Virus record (IMG/VR): IMGVR_UViG_3300009155_000048
Coordinates: 43,135-107,134 of that record
DNA from: a virus
Reading direction: 5' to 3' (one strand)
DNA length: 64,000 nt
Shown: in pieces, positions 1-7,467 of the stretch
Layout: each line of letters starts with the position of its first letter
Position numbering within the stretch: the stretch's first letter is position 1
The notes under the pieces: generated by a model
The model's database searches: none
Seen by the model: the letters and a program-made list of their open reading frames with translations, nothing else
What the model was told of the DNA's origin: nothing
Translations under genes and position numbers: made by a program

Positions 1-420
1 GTACCCGAATTCTTTGATAAAGATAAATTTAGAATTAACACAGAGTTGATTCCAAATAAAATGACTAAACAATTCATTTCAGAGGATAAAAAGTTTGAAT
101 ATATTTTCAAAGTAATTTTAGGTAGTTTCAATAAGAAGAGAAAGAAACCAATTGGCGTATTCACAGAAGGAACAATTAACATATTTAACAATTTTGTACA
201 AATGATACAAGAAAAAATTGATGAATTCTTTAACAAAAAAAGTGAGATTGAATTAACCAGAAGTGGACTAATTGACTTCTCACAATGGTTTGATGTTAAA
301 TATGATGTGGATGCGGAAGAAAATGTTTATCCAGATGTATATACCGAATTAGAAAAAGGTAAGGAAAAAGATAAAAAAGGAACAAAGGGTGGAAAGTTTG
401 GAGAATATGAAAAGAAATAA
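1..420 (+). CDS. C-terminal part of an unrecognised protein, cut by the left window edge
   Basis: The reading frame is open from base 1 with no stop until TAA at 418-420, so the gene begins outside the window; a TTG at 46 and ATG at 61 are in frame but need not be the start. About 139 residues are visible. The middle is an ordinary mixed alpha/beta-looking sequence (GVFTEGTINIFNNFVQ, IDFSQWFDVKYDVD) and the last 25 residues are a lysine- and glycine-rich tail (KGKEKDKKGTKGGK) that looks disordered. I do not recognise the family. The following small gene begins inside its last codons, so the two are probably co-transcribed. Confidence 0.6.
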   Translation, partial: VPEFFDKDKFRINTELIPNKMTKQFISEDKKFEYIFKVILGSFNKKRKKPIGVFTEGTINIFNNFVQMIQEKIDEFFNKKSEIELTRSGLIDFSQWFDVKYDVDAEENVYPDVYTELEKGKEKDKKGTKGGKFGEYEKK

Positions 421-580
421 TATAGGTGGAGTATTTAAGGTTAATGCAACGGTAACAAAAACTATGATTGAAGACTTAGAGAAACAACACGGGATTGATT
501 TAGTCCAAAGATTGGAGAGTTTACTTGTTTTATTAACAGTTAGAAGACACCGAATTGAAAAAATATTATCTAAAATTTAA
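407..580 (+). CDS. Short protein resembling an internal segment of the major capsid protein
   Basis: Fifty-seven residues from an ATG at 407 that overlaps the end of the previous frame; a GTG at 389 would add six residues. Residues about 12-57 can be aligned by eye to residues about 340-390 of the capsid protein encoded at 9211-10962: both read V-x(4)-(R/T)-K/R-T-x-IED, then G-(I/M)-D-(L/I)-VQ, then ESLLV or ESILV, and both end the match at (L/V)SKI. In gp23-like proteins this helix-rich stretch lies inside the HK97 fold, so a free copy cannot make a capsid subunit. It may be the remnant of a duplicated capsid or vertex-protein gene, or a small protein that interacts with the capsid. The similarity is my own reading, not a search result. 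Confidence 0.5.
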   Translation: MKRNNIGGVFKVNATVTKTMIEDLEKQHGIDLVQRLESLLVLLTVRRHRIEKILSKI

Positions 581-707
581 TGCCATCTGCTCTTATATCA
601 AAACCAAATAATTGGAGTATTTTATTGAAATATAAGAGAAGAGAAAAGTTGACTAAAATCTTAAATAAAATATTAAAAACAATTTCGGTAAATTACATTA
701 TAATTGT

Positions 708-1931
708 ATGATCCAAGTAAAAGAGTATAAACCGAAATCTAAATACAACATAAGAAAAAAGTTAGAGTCAAAAAGATACAGTGTTCAATTTCTACCCGAA
801 CTTCTAATTCAAGAATCTCTTAATAAAAACTTCACATACAAAGAAACTAAGCTTAAAACAGCTTATCTAATTGATATCACACACAATTTATTACTTAAAT
901 ACTACTTCAAGAAAGATAACTTATTTAATCTATCATCAGTAGTTCTTAAAGAAAAATATGGTTATCTATATAACTATTATATGGACTATCTTGTTTCTAA
1001 AGACATTCTTAAACTAGTAAAAAATCACCAAAAAGGTAAAAATGCCAGAATCTATAAATTAAATGAAAAGATTATTAATGGTAAAATCACTCGATATAAA
1101 AATGAGGATTCAATCCTATTAAAGAAATACAAGAATGCTGTATCTTTAATTGAGAAACAAGATATAGACAGTAATACAATCAATCCAGATGTAAAGAGAA
1201 AATTAGTTGATGATTTATTTCATGTTCAAATTCAATTTGATAAGGCTATATTTTTCTTAGATTCAACTCTACAAGATGTAGATATCTATAATAGAAATAA
1301 GTATAGTGTTGAATGTATAAATGATAAACACATATTCTATCACTTTGATAACTATGGCAGAATGCACACAAATTTTACTATTTTAAAATCTTTTATTAGA
1401 AAAAATTGTCTTCTTATTAATGGAGAAGAAACCAGTGAAATTGATATCAAAAATAGTCAACCATTATTTCTCTGTAAGTTAATAGAATCCGATGGTTTAA
1501 TAATTGTCAATACTGATGAATTTGAACTTTTCAAATTTTTGACATATAATGGTAAGTTCTATCAATACTTAATGGATAATTCCAAGTATAGAGATAGAAA
1601 AAATGTTAAAGAAATGATTTATAAGGTTTTTTTTGGTAAGAACTTCAAAAGCAAAGGTGATGATTTATTTAAATCATTATTTCCTACAATACATGAATTT
1701 ATCAAAATCTACAAAAAAGAACATGGTGATTATAGAATTTTAGCACATGACCTTCAAAATTTAGAAAGCAATCTAATTTTTAACAAAATTGTAAAGGAGA
1801 TCATGTATATATACCCTGAGGTAAATTTAATAACTATACATGATAGTATTATTTGTAATACAAAATATAGAGATGTGGTTGAAAAGATTTTCCACAAAAA
1901 CTTAGAAAAAGAATTTCAAAAAATAATATAA
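708..1931 (+). CDS. Compact family-A DNA polymerase-like protein (palm and fingers motifs, no exonuclease)
   Basis: 407 residues. The C-terminal half carries, in order, what look like the family A polymerase motifs: GRMHTNF (about 217-223, like the TGRLSS motif), EIDIKNSQ with Asp246 (motif A), RKNVKEMIYKVFFGKNF (about 297-313, like the O helix RxxxKxxxFGxxYG), a QNLESNLIFNKI stretch (like QGxAADxxK) and TIHDS with His378-Asp379 (motif C). The N-terminal 180 residues are a basic helical region and there is no visible 3'-5' exonuclease. At about 400 residues it is far shorter than DNA polymerase I (about 930) or T7 polymerase (704). Proteins of this size with these motifs occur in mobile elements, but their role is unsettled. 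Function could be primer extension, terminal transfer or repair. A weak -10-like TATAATTG ends one base before the ATG. Confidence 0.6.
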   Translation: MIQVKEYKPKSKYNIRKKLESKRYSVQFLPELLIQESLNKNFTYKETKLKTAYLIDITHNLLLKYYFKKDNLFNLSSVVLKEKYGYLYNYYMDYLVSKDILKLVKNHQKGKNARIYKLNEKIINGKITRYKNEDSILLKKYKNAVSLIEKQDIDSNTINPDVKRKLVDDLFHVQIQFDKAIFFLDSTLQDVDIYNRNKYSVECINDKHIFYHFDNYGRMHTNFTILKSFIRKNCLLINGEETSEIDIKNSQPLFLCKLIESDGLIIVNTDEFELFKFLTYNGKFYQYLMDNSKYRDRKNVKEMIYKVFFGKNFKSKGDDLFKSLFPTIHEFIKIYKKEHGDYRILAHDLQNLESNLIFNKIVKEIMYIYPEVNLITIHDSIICNTKYRDVVEKIFHKNLEKEFQKII

Positions 1932-1935
1932 TATA

Positions 1936-2106
1936 ATGAAAAACTACGGGTTATACACAAAAGAAAGAGGAGATAGAGTTGTTGAGATAATTAATAGAGT
2001 TCAAGCGGAAACACTTGAAGAAGCTATTATAATCTTTTCTAAAATAAAGAAACTTACTAAGAAAAATATCATAGATATTTTTGACGTTAAAGAGATAACC
2101 AAATAA
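1936..2106 (+). CDS. Small hypothetical protein, 56 residues
   Basis: ATG lies four bases after the stop of the polymerase-like gene. The product is 56 residues, begins MKNYGLYTKERGDRVVEI, has a helical middle (QAETLEEAIIIFSKIKK) and ends in FDVKEITK. The stop codon sits in the loop of the terminator at 2094-2119, which is a common end for genes in this genome and supports it being real. Spacing suggests translation coupled to the polymerase-like gene. It resembles small phage proteins with one beta hairpin and one helix, but I do not recognise a family. Confidence 0.55.
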   Translation: MKNYGLYTKERGDRVVEIINRVQAETLEEAIIIFSKIKKLTKKNIIDIFDVKEITK

Positions 2107-2119
2107 GGTTATCTTTTTT
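2094..2119 (+). terminator. Rho-independent terminator
   Basis: Perfect 7-bp stem GATAACC/GGTTATC around a six-base loop, followed by six T. Its T run merges with the late promoter of the next gene, a compact terminator-promoter junction. Confidence 0.8.
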
Positions 2120-2128
2120 AATATATAC
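2118..2128 (+). promoter_or_regulatory. Late-type promoter TTAATATATAC
   Basis: Matches the recurrent motif exactly and ends five bases before the ATG at 2134, so the transcript should be leaderless or nearly so. Confidence 0.6.
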
Positions 2129-2133
2129 CTGAT

Positions 2134-2709
2134 ATGTTTAATCTATCAGATCCAAATATTTCCTACTTACTCATATCACCAGAAAAAAGTGATAATCTAC
2201 CTTCAGATAATAATTTAAATTGTGAGAAGGTTTGTAGTATTTTATACTCTAAAGATTATACCATAATACCAGTAACCGGATATTATGAGAATAAATATGA
2301 AAAGTCTTTTATTGCAATAAGCTCTAATGATGATAATGATTCTCTAAGATTTGATGCGATTTATTTAATGGATAAATTTGACCAAGATGCTGTTATAGTT
2401 AAATATAAAGGCGATGAAATAGCAACAAAAGTAGAATCTACCGGAACAGAAAAACCAATGAGTGTTGCCATTTATGACTCCGACTTAAAAAATAAAACTT
2501 ATCTATATAACGGTGTTTCTTTTTCATTTGTAGAAAAGAAAAGATACTTTTTCCCAAAGAAAAAAGAAGACCTAAAAAACGGAATGATTGTTGAGTTCTT
2601 TAATAATAATAAATGGATACAAAGACAAGTAATTAACATTGAATCGGAATATGAAAAAATGTTTAAATTACTTATAAAATATGAGAAAATAAGAGTAGAA
2701 TGTAAATAA
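2134..2709 (+). CDS. Hypothetical protein, 191 residues
   Basis: Begins MFNLSDPNISYLLISPEKSD and contains a central beta-rich segment (VTGYYENKYEKSFIAIS, DAIYLMDKFDQDAVIVKYKG) and a C-terminal module of about 50 residues (GMIVEFFNNNKWIQRQVINI, then a helix EYEKMFKLLIKYEKIRVE) that looks like an SH3-type barrel followed by a helix. No catalytic motif is evident. It has its own late-type promoter and is followed by a strong terminator, so it is a single-gene transcription unit. The late promoter suggests expression with the virion genes. I do not recognise the family. Confidence 0.6.
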   Translation: MFNLSDPNISYLLISPEKSDNLPSDNNLNCEKVCSILYSKDYTIIPVTGYYENKYEKSFIAISSNDDNDSLRFDAIYLMDKFDQDAVIVKYKGDEIATKVESTGTEKPMSVAIYDSDLKNKTYLYNGVSFSFVEKKRYFFPKKKEDLKNGMIVEFFNNNKWIQRQVINIESEYEKMFKLLIKYEKIRVECK

Positions 2710-2710
2710 A

Positions 2711-2742
2711 AAAGAGAGTTAAATTAATTTAACTCTCTTTTT
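2711..2742. terminator. Bidirectional terminator between convergent genes
   Basis: Thirteen-base perfect inverted repeat (AGAGAGTTAAATT and its complement) with A and T runs on both sides, placed between the plus-strand gene ending at 2709 and the minus-strand gene ending at 2746. Confidence 0.85.
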
Positions 2743-2745
2743 CTT

Positions 2746-3489
2746 TTATTGATATTTATTAATCATTCCAATTTTTGGAACCATAATATTAATATGACCT
2801 TGTAATTTATTGACATCACCATCTTGATAGAAATCATAAATTTTTTTATTTCTTTCTTCAAGTGAAGTATCTAAGGGTTCCTTACTATGACCAAAGTGAT
2901 ACCCAGTAAACTCCATCTGTTTGTAGTTTAACATTTTCATTATTTTCATATCTTGAAATTTATTCTCATATCCAATTCCGATAAAATCTTCATTCCATCC
3001 ACCAATTTTAAATATAGATTCTTTTTTGAAAAGAGATATACCATCAACCATGCTATTCTTAAACCCAGGTCTCTTAATATTCAAGATGTTATTTATATCA
3101 ATAACAGATTCTTGTGGAGTTAAATTGATAATATTTGTAGTTGGAATAACACAATCACAATTATCCAAAGATTGTAATGAAGCAATTAAATCATTTGGGT
3201 TCATAATAAAATCAGCATCACCAAATATAACAACCGGCGACATCGCTCTTCTCAATCCAACATTGTAAGCCCAAGATTTATTAAATGGAACTTCACTCTC
3301 AATGAAAATATGAGAGGCTCTTAGATTTAGATTTTTAATTTTAGAATGTTTATCCTGTTCAACAACAATAACATCCACACCTTGAAATCCAGAAAGCCAA
3401 TCAATTACTCTTCTTAGAGAAATAATTCTATCAGGTCTATACTTAAATGGAATTATATATGTAAACTTGGGGATATAAGTATTTTGCAT
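2746..3489 (-). CDS. GT-A fold glycosyltransferase (family 2-like)
   Basis: 247 residues. FTYIIPFKYRPDR at the N-terminus, the nucleotide-sugar/metal-binding DxD in FGDADFIM (about 91-98), and a C-terminal GGWNEDFIGIGYENKFQDMK segment correspond to the GT-A fold with the ED-containing acceptor motif of galactosyltransferase-like enzymes. It would transfer a sugar from a nucleotide sugar to an unknown acceptor: phage DNA bases, a virion protein or host surface glycan. No DNA-base-modifying gene is visible next to it. It runs opposite to its neighbours and shares a bidirectional terminator with the upstream plus-strand gene. Upstream sequence contains TTATATAAATAA but no clear late motif. Confidence 0.8.
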   Translation of the reverse strand: MQNTYIPKFTYIIPFKYRPDRIISLRRVIDWLSGFQGVDVIVVEQDKHSKIKNLNLRASHIFIESEVPFNKSWAYNVGLRRAMSPVVIFGDADFIMNPNDLIASLQSLDNCDCVIPTTNIINLTPQESVIDINNILNIKRPGFKNSMVDGISLFKKESIFKIGGWNEDFIGIGYENKFQDMKIMKMLNYKQMEFTGYHFGHSKEPLDTSLEERNKKIYDFYQDGDVNKLQGHINIMVPKIGMINKYQ

Positions 3490-3557
3490 GCAATTTTTTT
3501 ATTTTTTATTTATATAATGATATTTGAATTTTGTTTGATATATTCAAATAAATAACC

Positions 3558-3565
3558 TATATTTG
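3558..3565 (+). promoter_or_regulatory. Bacteroidetes-type promoter element TATATTTG
   Basis: Matches TAnnTTTG, the -7 element of the Bacteroidetes primary sigma factor, preceded by CC; it lies 18 bases before the ATG at 3584 and decides that start over the upstream in-frame codon at 3563. Confidence 0.6.
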
Positions 3566-3583
3566 CTGTTTATATATAATTAT

Positions 3584-4144
3584 ATGATTGATTTATCCAA
3601 AGGACTAAGTTTATTTATATCAAATGATAACCAAATTGAACTATGTTTATCCAGTCTGACTAACTTTTTATCAGAAGAATACACAGTTTTAACTTTCTCT
3701 TTTGGCAAAGATAAATTTGGATTATCACCAACAGAAGATAACTTTAAAGAACAAGTTAAAAAGAATCTCTTTAGAGTTGAAATGCTAGTAGTTCACCTTA
3801 ACTATAAATTAAAGAATTATACTGACTTTTTCAATTTTTTAACAAGTTTAAATCTTATAGTCTTTATAGTGACACCACGATCTAAATCAGATATTTTGTT
3901 AGATAACTCCGGTAGTTACATTAGAAACTTCTATGAGGTTAAAGATAATCCAGATTATTTAACATCAAGTCTTAAAAGGTTTTCAAATCTAACAATTACA
4001 AATATTGATTTGGATTCTTTACCCGATAAATATTTAATCAAAAATATTAATACTGATGAAGAGTTCACAGTAAGTCAATATAAGAAATCTTATATTAGAG
4101 ATAAGAAAATTGACATTTTTTTAGATGATAATGACCAGGATTAA
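3584..4144 (+). CDS. Hypothetical protein, 186 residues
   Basis: The start is placed at MIDLSKGL because a longer in-frame start at 3563 falls inside the TATATTTG promoter. The protein looks alpha/beta: SLFISNDNQIELCLSSL, EEYTVLTFSFGKDKFG, EMLVVHLNYKLKNYTDFFNFL and LNLIVFIVTPRSKSDILL resemble alternating strands and helices of a Rossmann-like or P-loop-free domain. It ends in an acidic tail DIFLDDNDQD. No family recognised. It is followed 44 bases later by the metallopeptidase gene with its own promoter. Confidence 0.6.
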   Translation: MIDLSKGLSLFISNDNQIELCLSSLTNFLSEEYTVLTFSFGKDKFGLSPTEDNFKEQVKKNLFRVEMLVVHLNYKLKNYTDFFNFLTSLNLIVFIVTPRSKSDILLDNSGSYIRNFYEVKDNPDYLTSSLKRFSNLTITNIDLDSLPDKYLIKNINTDEEFTVSQYKKSYIRDKKIDIFLDDNDQD

Positions 4145-4155
4145 AAAATTATCCT

Positions 4156-4163
4156 TATCTTTG
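4156..4163 (+). promoter_or_regulatory. Bacteroidetes-type promoter element TATCTTTG
   Basis: TAnnTTTG match preceded by ATCC with one base between, 25 bases before the ATG at 4189. Drives the peptidase-HAD pair. Confidence 0.6.
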
Positions 4164-4188
4164 TTTTATATACATAACAATTCTATAA

Positions 4189-5283
4189 ATGAGAGTTAGA
4201 AGAAAGTTCCTACAATTGACCAGTCAGACAGTTCCATATGGAACAGAATCTAAAATTAGAAAATTTCTACCAAAAGGAATAAGTAAAGACCAACATGGTA
4301 ACTATTTTATGACAATTGGTGATAATTTCACCACTATGTTTACTTGCCACTTAGATACGGCTTGTAAATATGATAAGCCTGTTAAACACGTTCAAACAGA
4401 TAATCTGATAATGACTGATGGCTCAACCATCTTAGGTGCTGATGATAAAGCCGGAATGACCGTTCTACTCTATATGATTGAGAAAAAAGTACCAGGACTA
4501 TATTATTTTTTTATAGGTGAGGAAGTTGGGTGTATTGGTAGCTCAAACTTATCAATGACTTTTGATTGGACGAACATCACAAAAGTAGTCTCATTTGACC
4601 GAAGAGGCACCAAATCAATTATTACCGAACAGTTTTGTGGCAGATGTTGTTCAGATGAATTTGCTCAAGCATTAGCCGATGAACTAAATTCAACCGGTCT
4701 AGGATTAGAAATGGAACCAGATGATACTGGCATATTAACGGATTCAGCACAATTTGTTGATTTAGTTCATGAATGTACAAACATATCAGTTGGATATTGG
4801 AATGAACACACAACCAATGAGATACAAGATATTGAATTTTTATCTAGATTGTGTAGAGCCGTTGTTAAAATTGATTGGGAATCTCTTCCTATATTCAGAC
4901 AACCAGGTGATGATGATTGTGGCATCTGGGAAGAAGATGAAGTTGAAGTTCTTGATGATGAATATACAGAAAGTGTATTTACATATATCTCAGAAGATAG
5001 TGTTACTAAAAAAATGTATATATCTAAAACTTGGATAGAGTGTGAAAAAGACTTAATCAACAAGATGTTGTTACAAAAAGGATATACACCAAAGTTAATA
5101 ATTTGGGATGGCACTTCTTGTTATTGTCAAGAGCATGAGTCATATGATTTTATAGGAAATAGACAGGATTTAATAAATTTTATTCCCGAACTACAATATA
5201 TACCATATTCACATTTGAAGTCTAATGTTAAATTAGGTAAAGACTATACAAAACTATCAAAAATCGCCGAATATGCAAACTAA
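4189..5283 (+). CDS. M20/M28-like zinc metallopeptidase
   Basis: 364 residues. The five expected metal-ligand positions of the M20/M28 co-catalytic zinc fold are visible in order: TCHLDTA (His54, with Asp56), GADDKAG (Asp85/86), GEEVGCIGS (catalytic Glu111 and ligand Glu112), SFDRRG (Asp137) and NEHTTNE (His207). Family members are aminopeptidases, tripeptidases or deacylases acting in the cytoplasm. After residue 230 an acidic linker (DDDCGIWEEDEVEVLDDEY) leads to a C-terminal domain of about 100 residues that I do not recognise and that is not part of the usual M28 core. The gene overlaps the next (HAD) by 11 bases, implying translational coupling. It may supply amino acids from host peptides or process a peptide substrate; the target cannot be told. 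Confidence 0.8.
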   Translation: MRVRRKFLQLTSQTVPYGTESKIRKFLPKGISKDQHGNYFMTIGDNFTTMFTCHLDTACKYDKPVKHVQTDNLIMTDGSTILGADDKAGMTVLLYMIEKKVPGLYYFFIGEEVGCIGSSNLSMTFDWTNITKVVSFDRRGTKSIITEQFCGRCCSDEFAQALADELNSTGLGLEMEPDDTGILTDSAQFVDLVHECTNISVGYWNEHTTNEIQDIEFLSRLCRAVVKIDWESLPIFRQPGDDDCGIWEEDEVEVLDDEYTESVFTYISEDSVTKKMYISKTWIECEKDLINKMLLQKGYTPKLIIWDGTSCYCQEHESYDFIGNRQDLINFIPELQYIPYSHLKSNVKLGKDYTKLSKIAEYAN

Positions 5284-5854
5284 ATCTATTATACTTGACT
5301 TATATGGTACTTTATTATACTCCGAGTATAAAGCTAGACCTTATCTAAACTTATTTAAGAATATAGGTCTAACCAAAGAAGAAATGAACTATTGGGCGGA
5401 TAAAGTCATGACCAAAAATTATTCATATCTACAAGAGATTGTAGAAGAAATAAAACCAGGCCAATTTGTATATACATCACAATTAGAACATGATATAAAA
5501 TTAGAAATTGAGTCAACACACTTATTTGATGATACTATTCAAGTATTAGAAACTCTTTCTAAAAGGTATAAACTCTATCTATTATCAAATATTGCTACTC
5601 CATATAAAGAGTGTGTGTTTAATTTAGGTATTGATAAATACTTTGATAAGATATTCTTTTCCTGTGATATTGGATACAGAAAACCCCAACCCGAAGCCTT
5701 TGAAATGGTCATAAAACATAGCGGTTTACAACCTAAACAATTACTTATGATTGGGGATAGTCAGAGATCTGATTATGAAGGTGCCTTAAATTCTGGAGTT
5801 AAAGCAGTACTTAAAAACAAGCCTCTCAATCTGATACTATCAGAGATTAACTAA
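5273..5854 (+). CDS. HAD-superfamily hydrolase (haloacid dehalogenase-like)
   Basis: 193 residues with the four HAD motifs: DLYGTL (nucleophile Asp9; the usual second Asp is Tyr, as in haloacid-dehalogenase-type members), LLSN (motif II), GYRKPQPEAF (motif III lysine) and MIGDSQRSDYEGA (motif IV). The length and an apparent four-helix cap of about 75 residues fit subfamily C1. Likely a small-molecule phosphatase; the substrate is unknown. It overlaps the end of the metallopeptidase gene by 11 bases and converges with, and overlaps by 8 bases, the small minus-strand gene that follows. Confidence 0.85.
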   Translation: MQTKSIILDLYGTLLYSEYKARPYLNLFKNIGLTKEEMNYWADKVMTKNYSYLQEIVEEIKPGQFVYTSQLEHDIKLEIESTHLFDDTIQVLETLSKRYKLYLLSNIATPYKECVFNLGIDKYFDKIFFSCDIGYRKPQPEAFEMVIKHSGLQPKQLLMIGDSQRSDYEGALNSGVKAVLKNKPLNLILSEIN

Positions 5855-6041
5855 GAATAATACCTGGATTTTTATATCCTTTTTGTTCTACAATCTCCAA
5901 TAGTTGATTAGGACTTAAATTAGTTTTATCCCAACCTTTCTTTCTTGCATATTCGGAAATAAATTTCTCTCTCAACATATTAACATCATCAGTTGATAAA
6001 TTGTTAGTTGATTTAATTAATTTTTCATTATCGCTTTGCAT
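5847..6041 (-). CDS. Small hypothetical protein, 64 residues
   Basis: Begins MQSDNEKLIKSTNNLSTDDV and continues with a helical NMLREKFISEYARKKGWDK, then SPNQLLEIVEQKGYKNP. The second half resembles a small helix-turn-helix-like fold but no family can be named. It has a late-type promoter 24 bases upstream (6065-6075), which supports it being a real gene expressed late. Its 3' end overlaps the convergent HAD gene by 8 bases. Confidence 0.55.
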   Translation of the reverse strand: MQSDNEKLIKSTNNLSTDDVNMLREKFISEYARKKGWDKTNLSPNQLLEIVEQKGYKNPGIILS

Positions 6042-6064
6042 ATTTACTTTTTATTTTTGTAAAA

Positions 6065-6075
6065 GTATATATTAA
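6065..6075 (-). promoter_or_regulatory. Late-type promoter TTAATATATAC
   Basis: Exact match on the minus strand, 23 bases before the ATG at 6041. Confidence 0.55.
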
Positions 6076-6108
6076 GAGTTTAACCTTGGAAATTCCAAAA
6101 ATTTTCCA

Positions 6109-6116
6109 TATATTTG
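6109..6116 (+). promoter_or_regulatory. Bacteroidetes-type promoter element TATATTTG, leaderless
   Basis: TAnnTTTG preceded by TTCC and one base; it ends only four bases before the ATG at 6121, which puts the expected transcription start at or within one or two bases of the start codon. Confidence 0.6.
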
Positions 6117-6120
6117 TAGT

Positions 6121-6642
6121 ATGGTTATCAAGATAAGAGGCATATTAGAATTTAGTCCAGAGGATGTGACCAGAAAACACAGAAATCAATCCTCTTGGAA
6201 AAGAGTTGCTATCATCAAAACTGATTGTGACTTAGACCGATACTATGCTTGGTTTTTAAAGAAAAGATTCAATCTAGAATTAAATAAGAATCTTAGAGGT
6301 ACTCACGTTACTTTTATCAATGATAAATTTGAAAAAGGTATATTTGACCAATTTGCTCCTCTTTTTAATGGTAAAGAAATAAATTTCTACATAGAAACCG
6401 AACCAAGATCTAATGGTGAGCATTGGTGGTTGAGAGTTCACTGTCCAGAAGCAGAGTCTATAAGAGAACTTATGGGTTTAAGTAGAGATCCATACTTTGG
6501 ATTACACTTAACATTAGGACACGCTAATGAAAAATACATAGCTCACTCTGAATACATTACCGAACAATGTAAGAGATTTGAGATAATTTCTAACGAACCT
6601 CGTAGACCACTCAATGAGCATGAAATAATAGAGTTCAAGTAA
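6121..6642 (+). CDS. 2H phosphoesterase-like protein (two HxT motifs)
   Basis: 173 residues. Two His-x-Thr motifs, THVTF (His62) and LHLTLGHA (His129), are separated by 67 residues and each lies at the end of a predicted strand, as in the 2H phosphoesterase superfamily (LigT, AKAP18, phage anti-CBASS Acb1). These enzymes cleave 2',3'-cyclic or 3',5'-linked nucleotide bonds. In phages known members include RNA end-repair enzymes and Acb1, which degrades cyclic oligonucleotide signals. The HxT spacing is compatible with either; I cannot tell which from sequence alone. The gene has a host-type promoter giving a leaderless transcript, as expected for an early gene. It precedes the DNA-repair genes by 30 bases. 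Confidence 0.6.
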   Translation: MVIKIRGILEFSPEDVTRKHRNQSSWKRVAIIKTDCDLDRYYAWFLKKRFNLELNKNLRGTHVTFINDKFEKGIFDQFAPLFNGKEINFYIETEPRSNGEHWWLRVHCPEAESIRELMGLSRDPYFGLHLTLGHANEKYIAHSEYITEQCKRFEIISNEPRRPLNEHEIIEFK

Positions 6643-6672
6643 ACAAACTTGAACTCTTTTTATATCATGACT

Positions 6673-7467
6673 ATGCCAGAGATTTCGGAAGTTAGAATAA
6701 TGTCTGATTTTATTAATCAGAATTCCAAGAACAAATTTAATAAAGCCTTTCACGTTGAAAAAGGAAATATTCCTACACAATTCCTTGATAAAGAATTTGA
6801 TATAAAATCTGATTCTAGAGGAAAAGAACTATTACTATTCATTGATGATTTACCTATTCATGTCTTTATGGGAATGAGTGGCAATTGGAAATATACTCCA
6901 ACTGAAAAATGGAATGAAACTAAATTCACTAGGCTTAGACTAGATGACGAAACCGGACACTCACTATTATTATATGGTGGGTTTATGGGACCAAAATACT
7001 CGGTTGGTAAACCATTCACCGGAACCAAAAGAGGACCAGATCCAACTAAAGAGTTTGATGATTTCAAATCAAATATCTATAAGAATATAGACAATAAAGC
7101 TTTTGATAAACCTATCTGCGAAACTTTACTTAATCAAGAGTATTTTAATGGAATTGGCAACTATATCAGAAGCACCTTAATATTCTATGCTGATGTGAAT
7201 CCATTTGAAAAAGCAAGAACTATATTACAAAATTCTGATAGAGTACTTAATTTATGTAAGGATGTTCCTCTTAAATCTTATGAATTGAACGGTGGGCAAC
7301 TCAAAGATTGGAAATCACCATTTGATACCGACTCTACTGAATTTAAGAAATGGGTATTTTATCAAAAGGGATTGGCTTGTACCGATAAAACCGGTAGAAC
7401 ATTCTGGTTTGATGAGAAATGGAAGGACTATTGTCCATATGAAATTAAGAAAAAACGTGGAAAATAA
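6673..7467 (+). CDS. Fpg/Nei-family DNA glycosylase
   Basis: The start is set at ATG 6673 because the family needs Pro2-Glu3 as catalytic residues and the sequence reads MPEISEVR; an upstream ATG at 6667 and another in-frame codon at 6649 would bury the proline. The H2TH region is clear: LLNQEYFNGIGNYIRSTLIF. The C-terminus has KGLACTDKTGRTFWFDEKWK followed by a single CP, with the beta-hairpin arginine (TGRTFWF) but not the four cysteines of the Fpg zinc finger, so this is probably a zincless finger as in NEIL1 and the Mimivirus Nei1. It would remove oxidised bases and cut the strand by beta,delta-elimination. The end overlaps the next gene by 29 bases. Confidence 0.85.
   Translation: MPEISEVRIMSDFINQNSKNKFNKAFHVEKGNIPTQFLDKEFDIKSDSRGKELLLFIDDLPIHVFMGMSGNWKYTPTEKWNETKFTRLRLDDETGHSLLLYGGFMGPKYSVGKPFTGTKRGPDPTKEFDDFKSNIYKNIDNKAFDKPICETLLNQEYFNGIGNYIRSTLIFYADVNPFEKARTILQNSDRVLNLCKDVPLKSYELNGGQLKDWKSPFDTDSTEFKKWVFYQKGLACTDKTGRTFWFDEKWKDYCPYEIKKKRGK

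Noticed and set aside
4767-5114. Minus-strand frame of 115 codons inside the metallopeptidase gene
   Set aside because: Shadow frame; the plus-strand frame has full metallopeptidase motifs.
6649-6672. Longer N-terminus for the Fpg/Nei glycosylase
   Set aside because: The enzyme needs a proline directly after the initiator methionine; the ATG at 6673 gives MPE.
7292-7438. Upstream extension of the P-loop ATPase frame
   Set aside because: It lies wholly inside the glycosylase gene in another frame; the ATG at 7439 leaves a compact ATPase with Walker A near its N-terminus.
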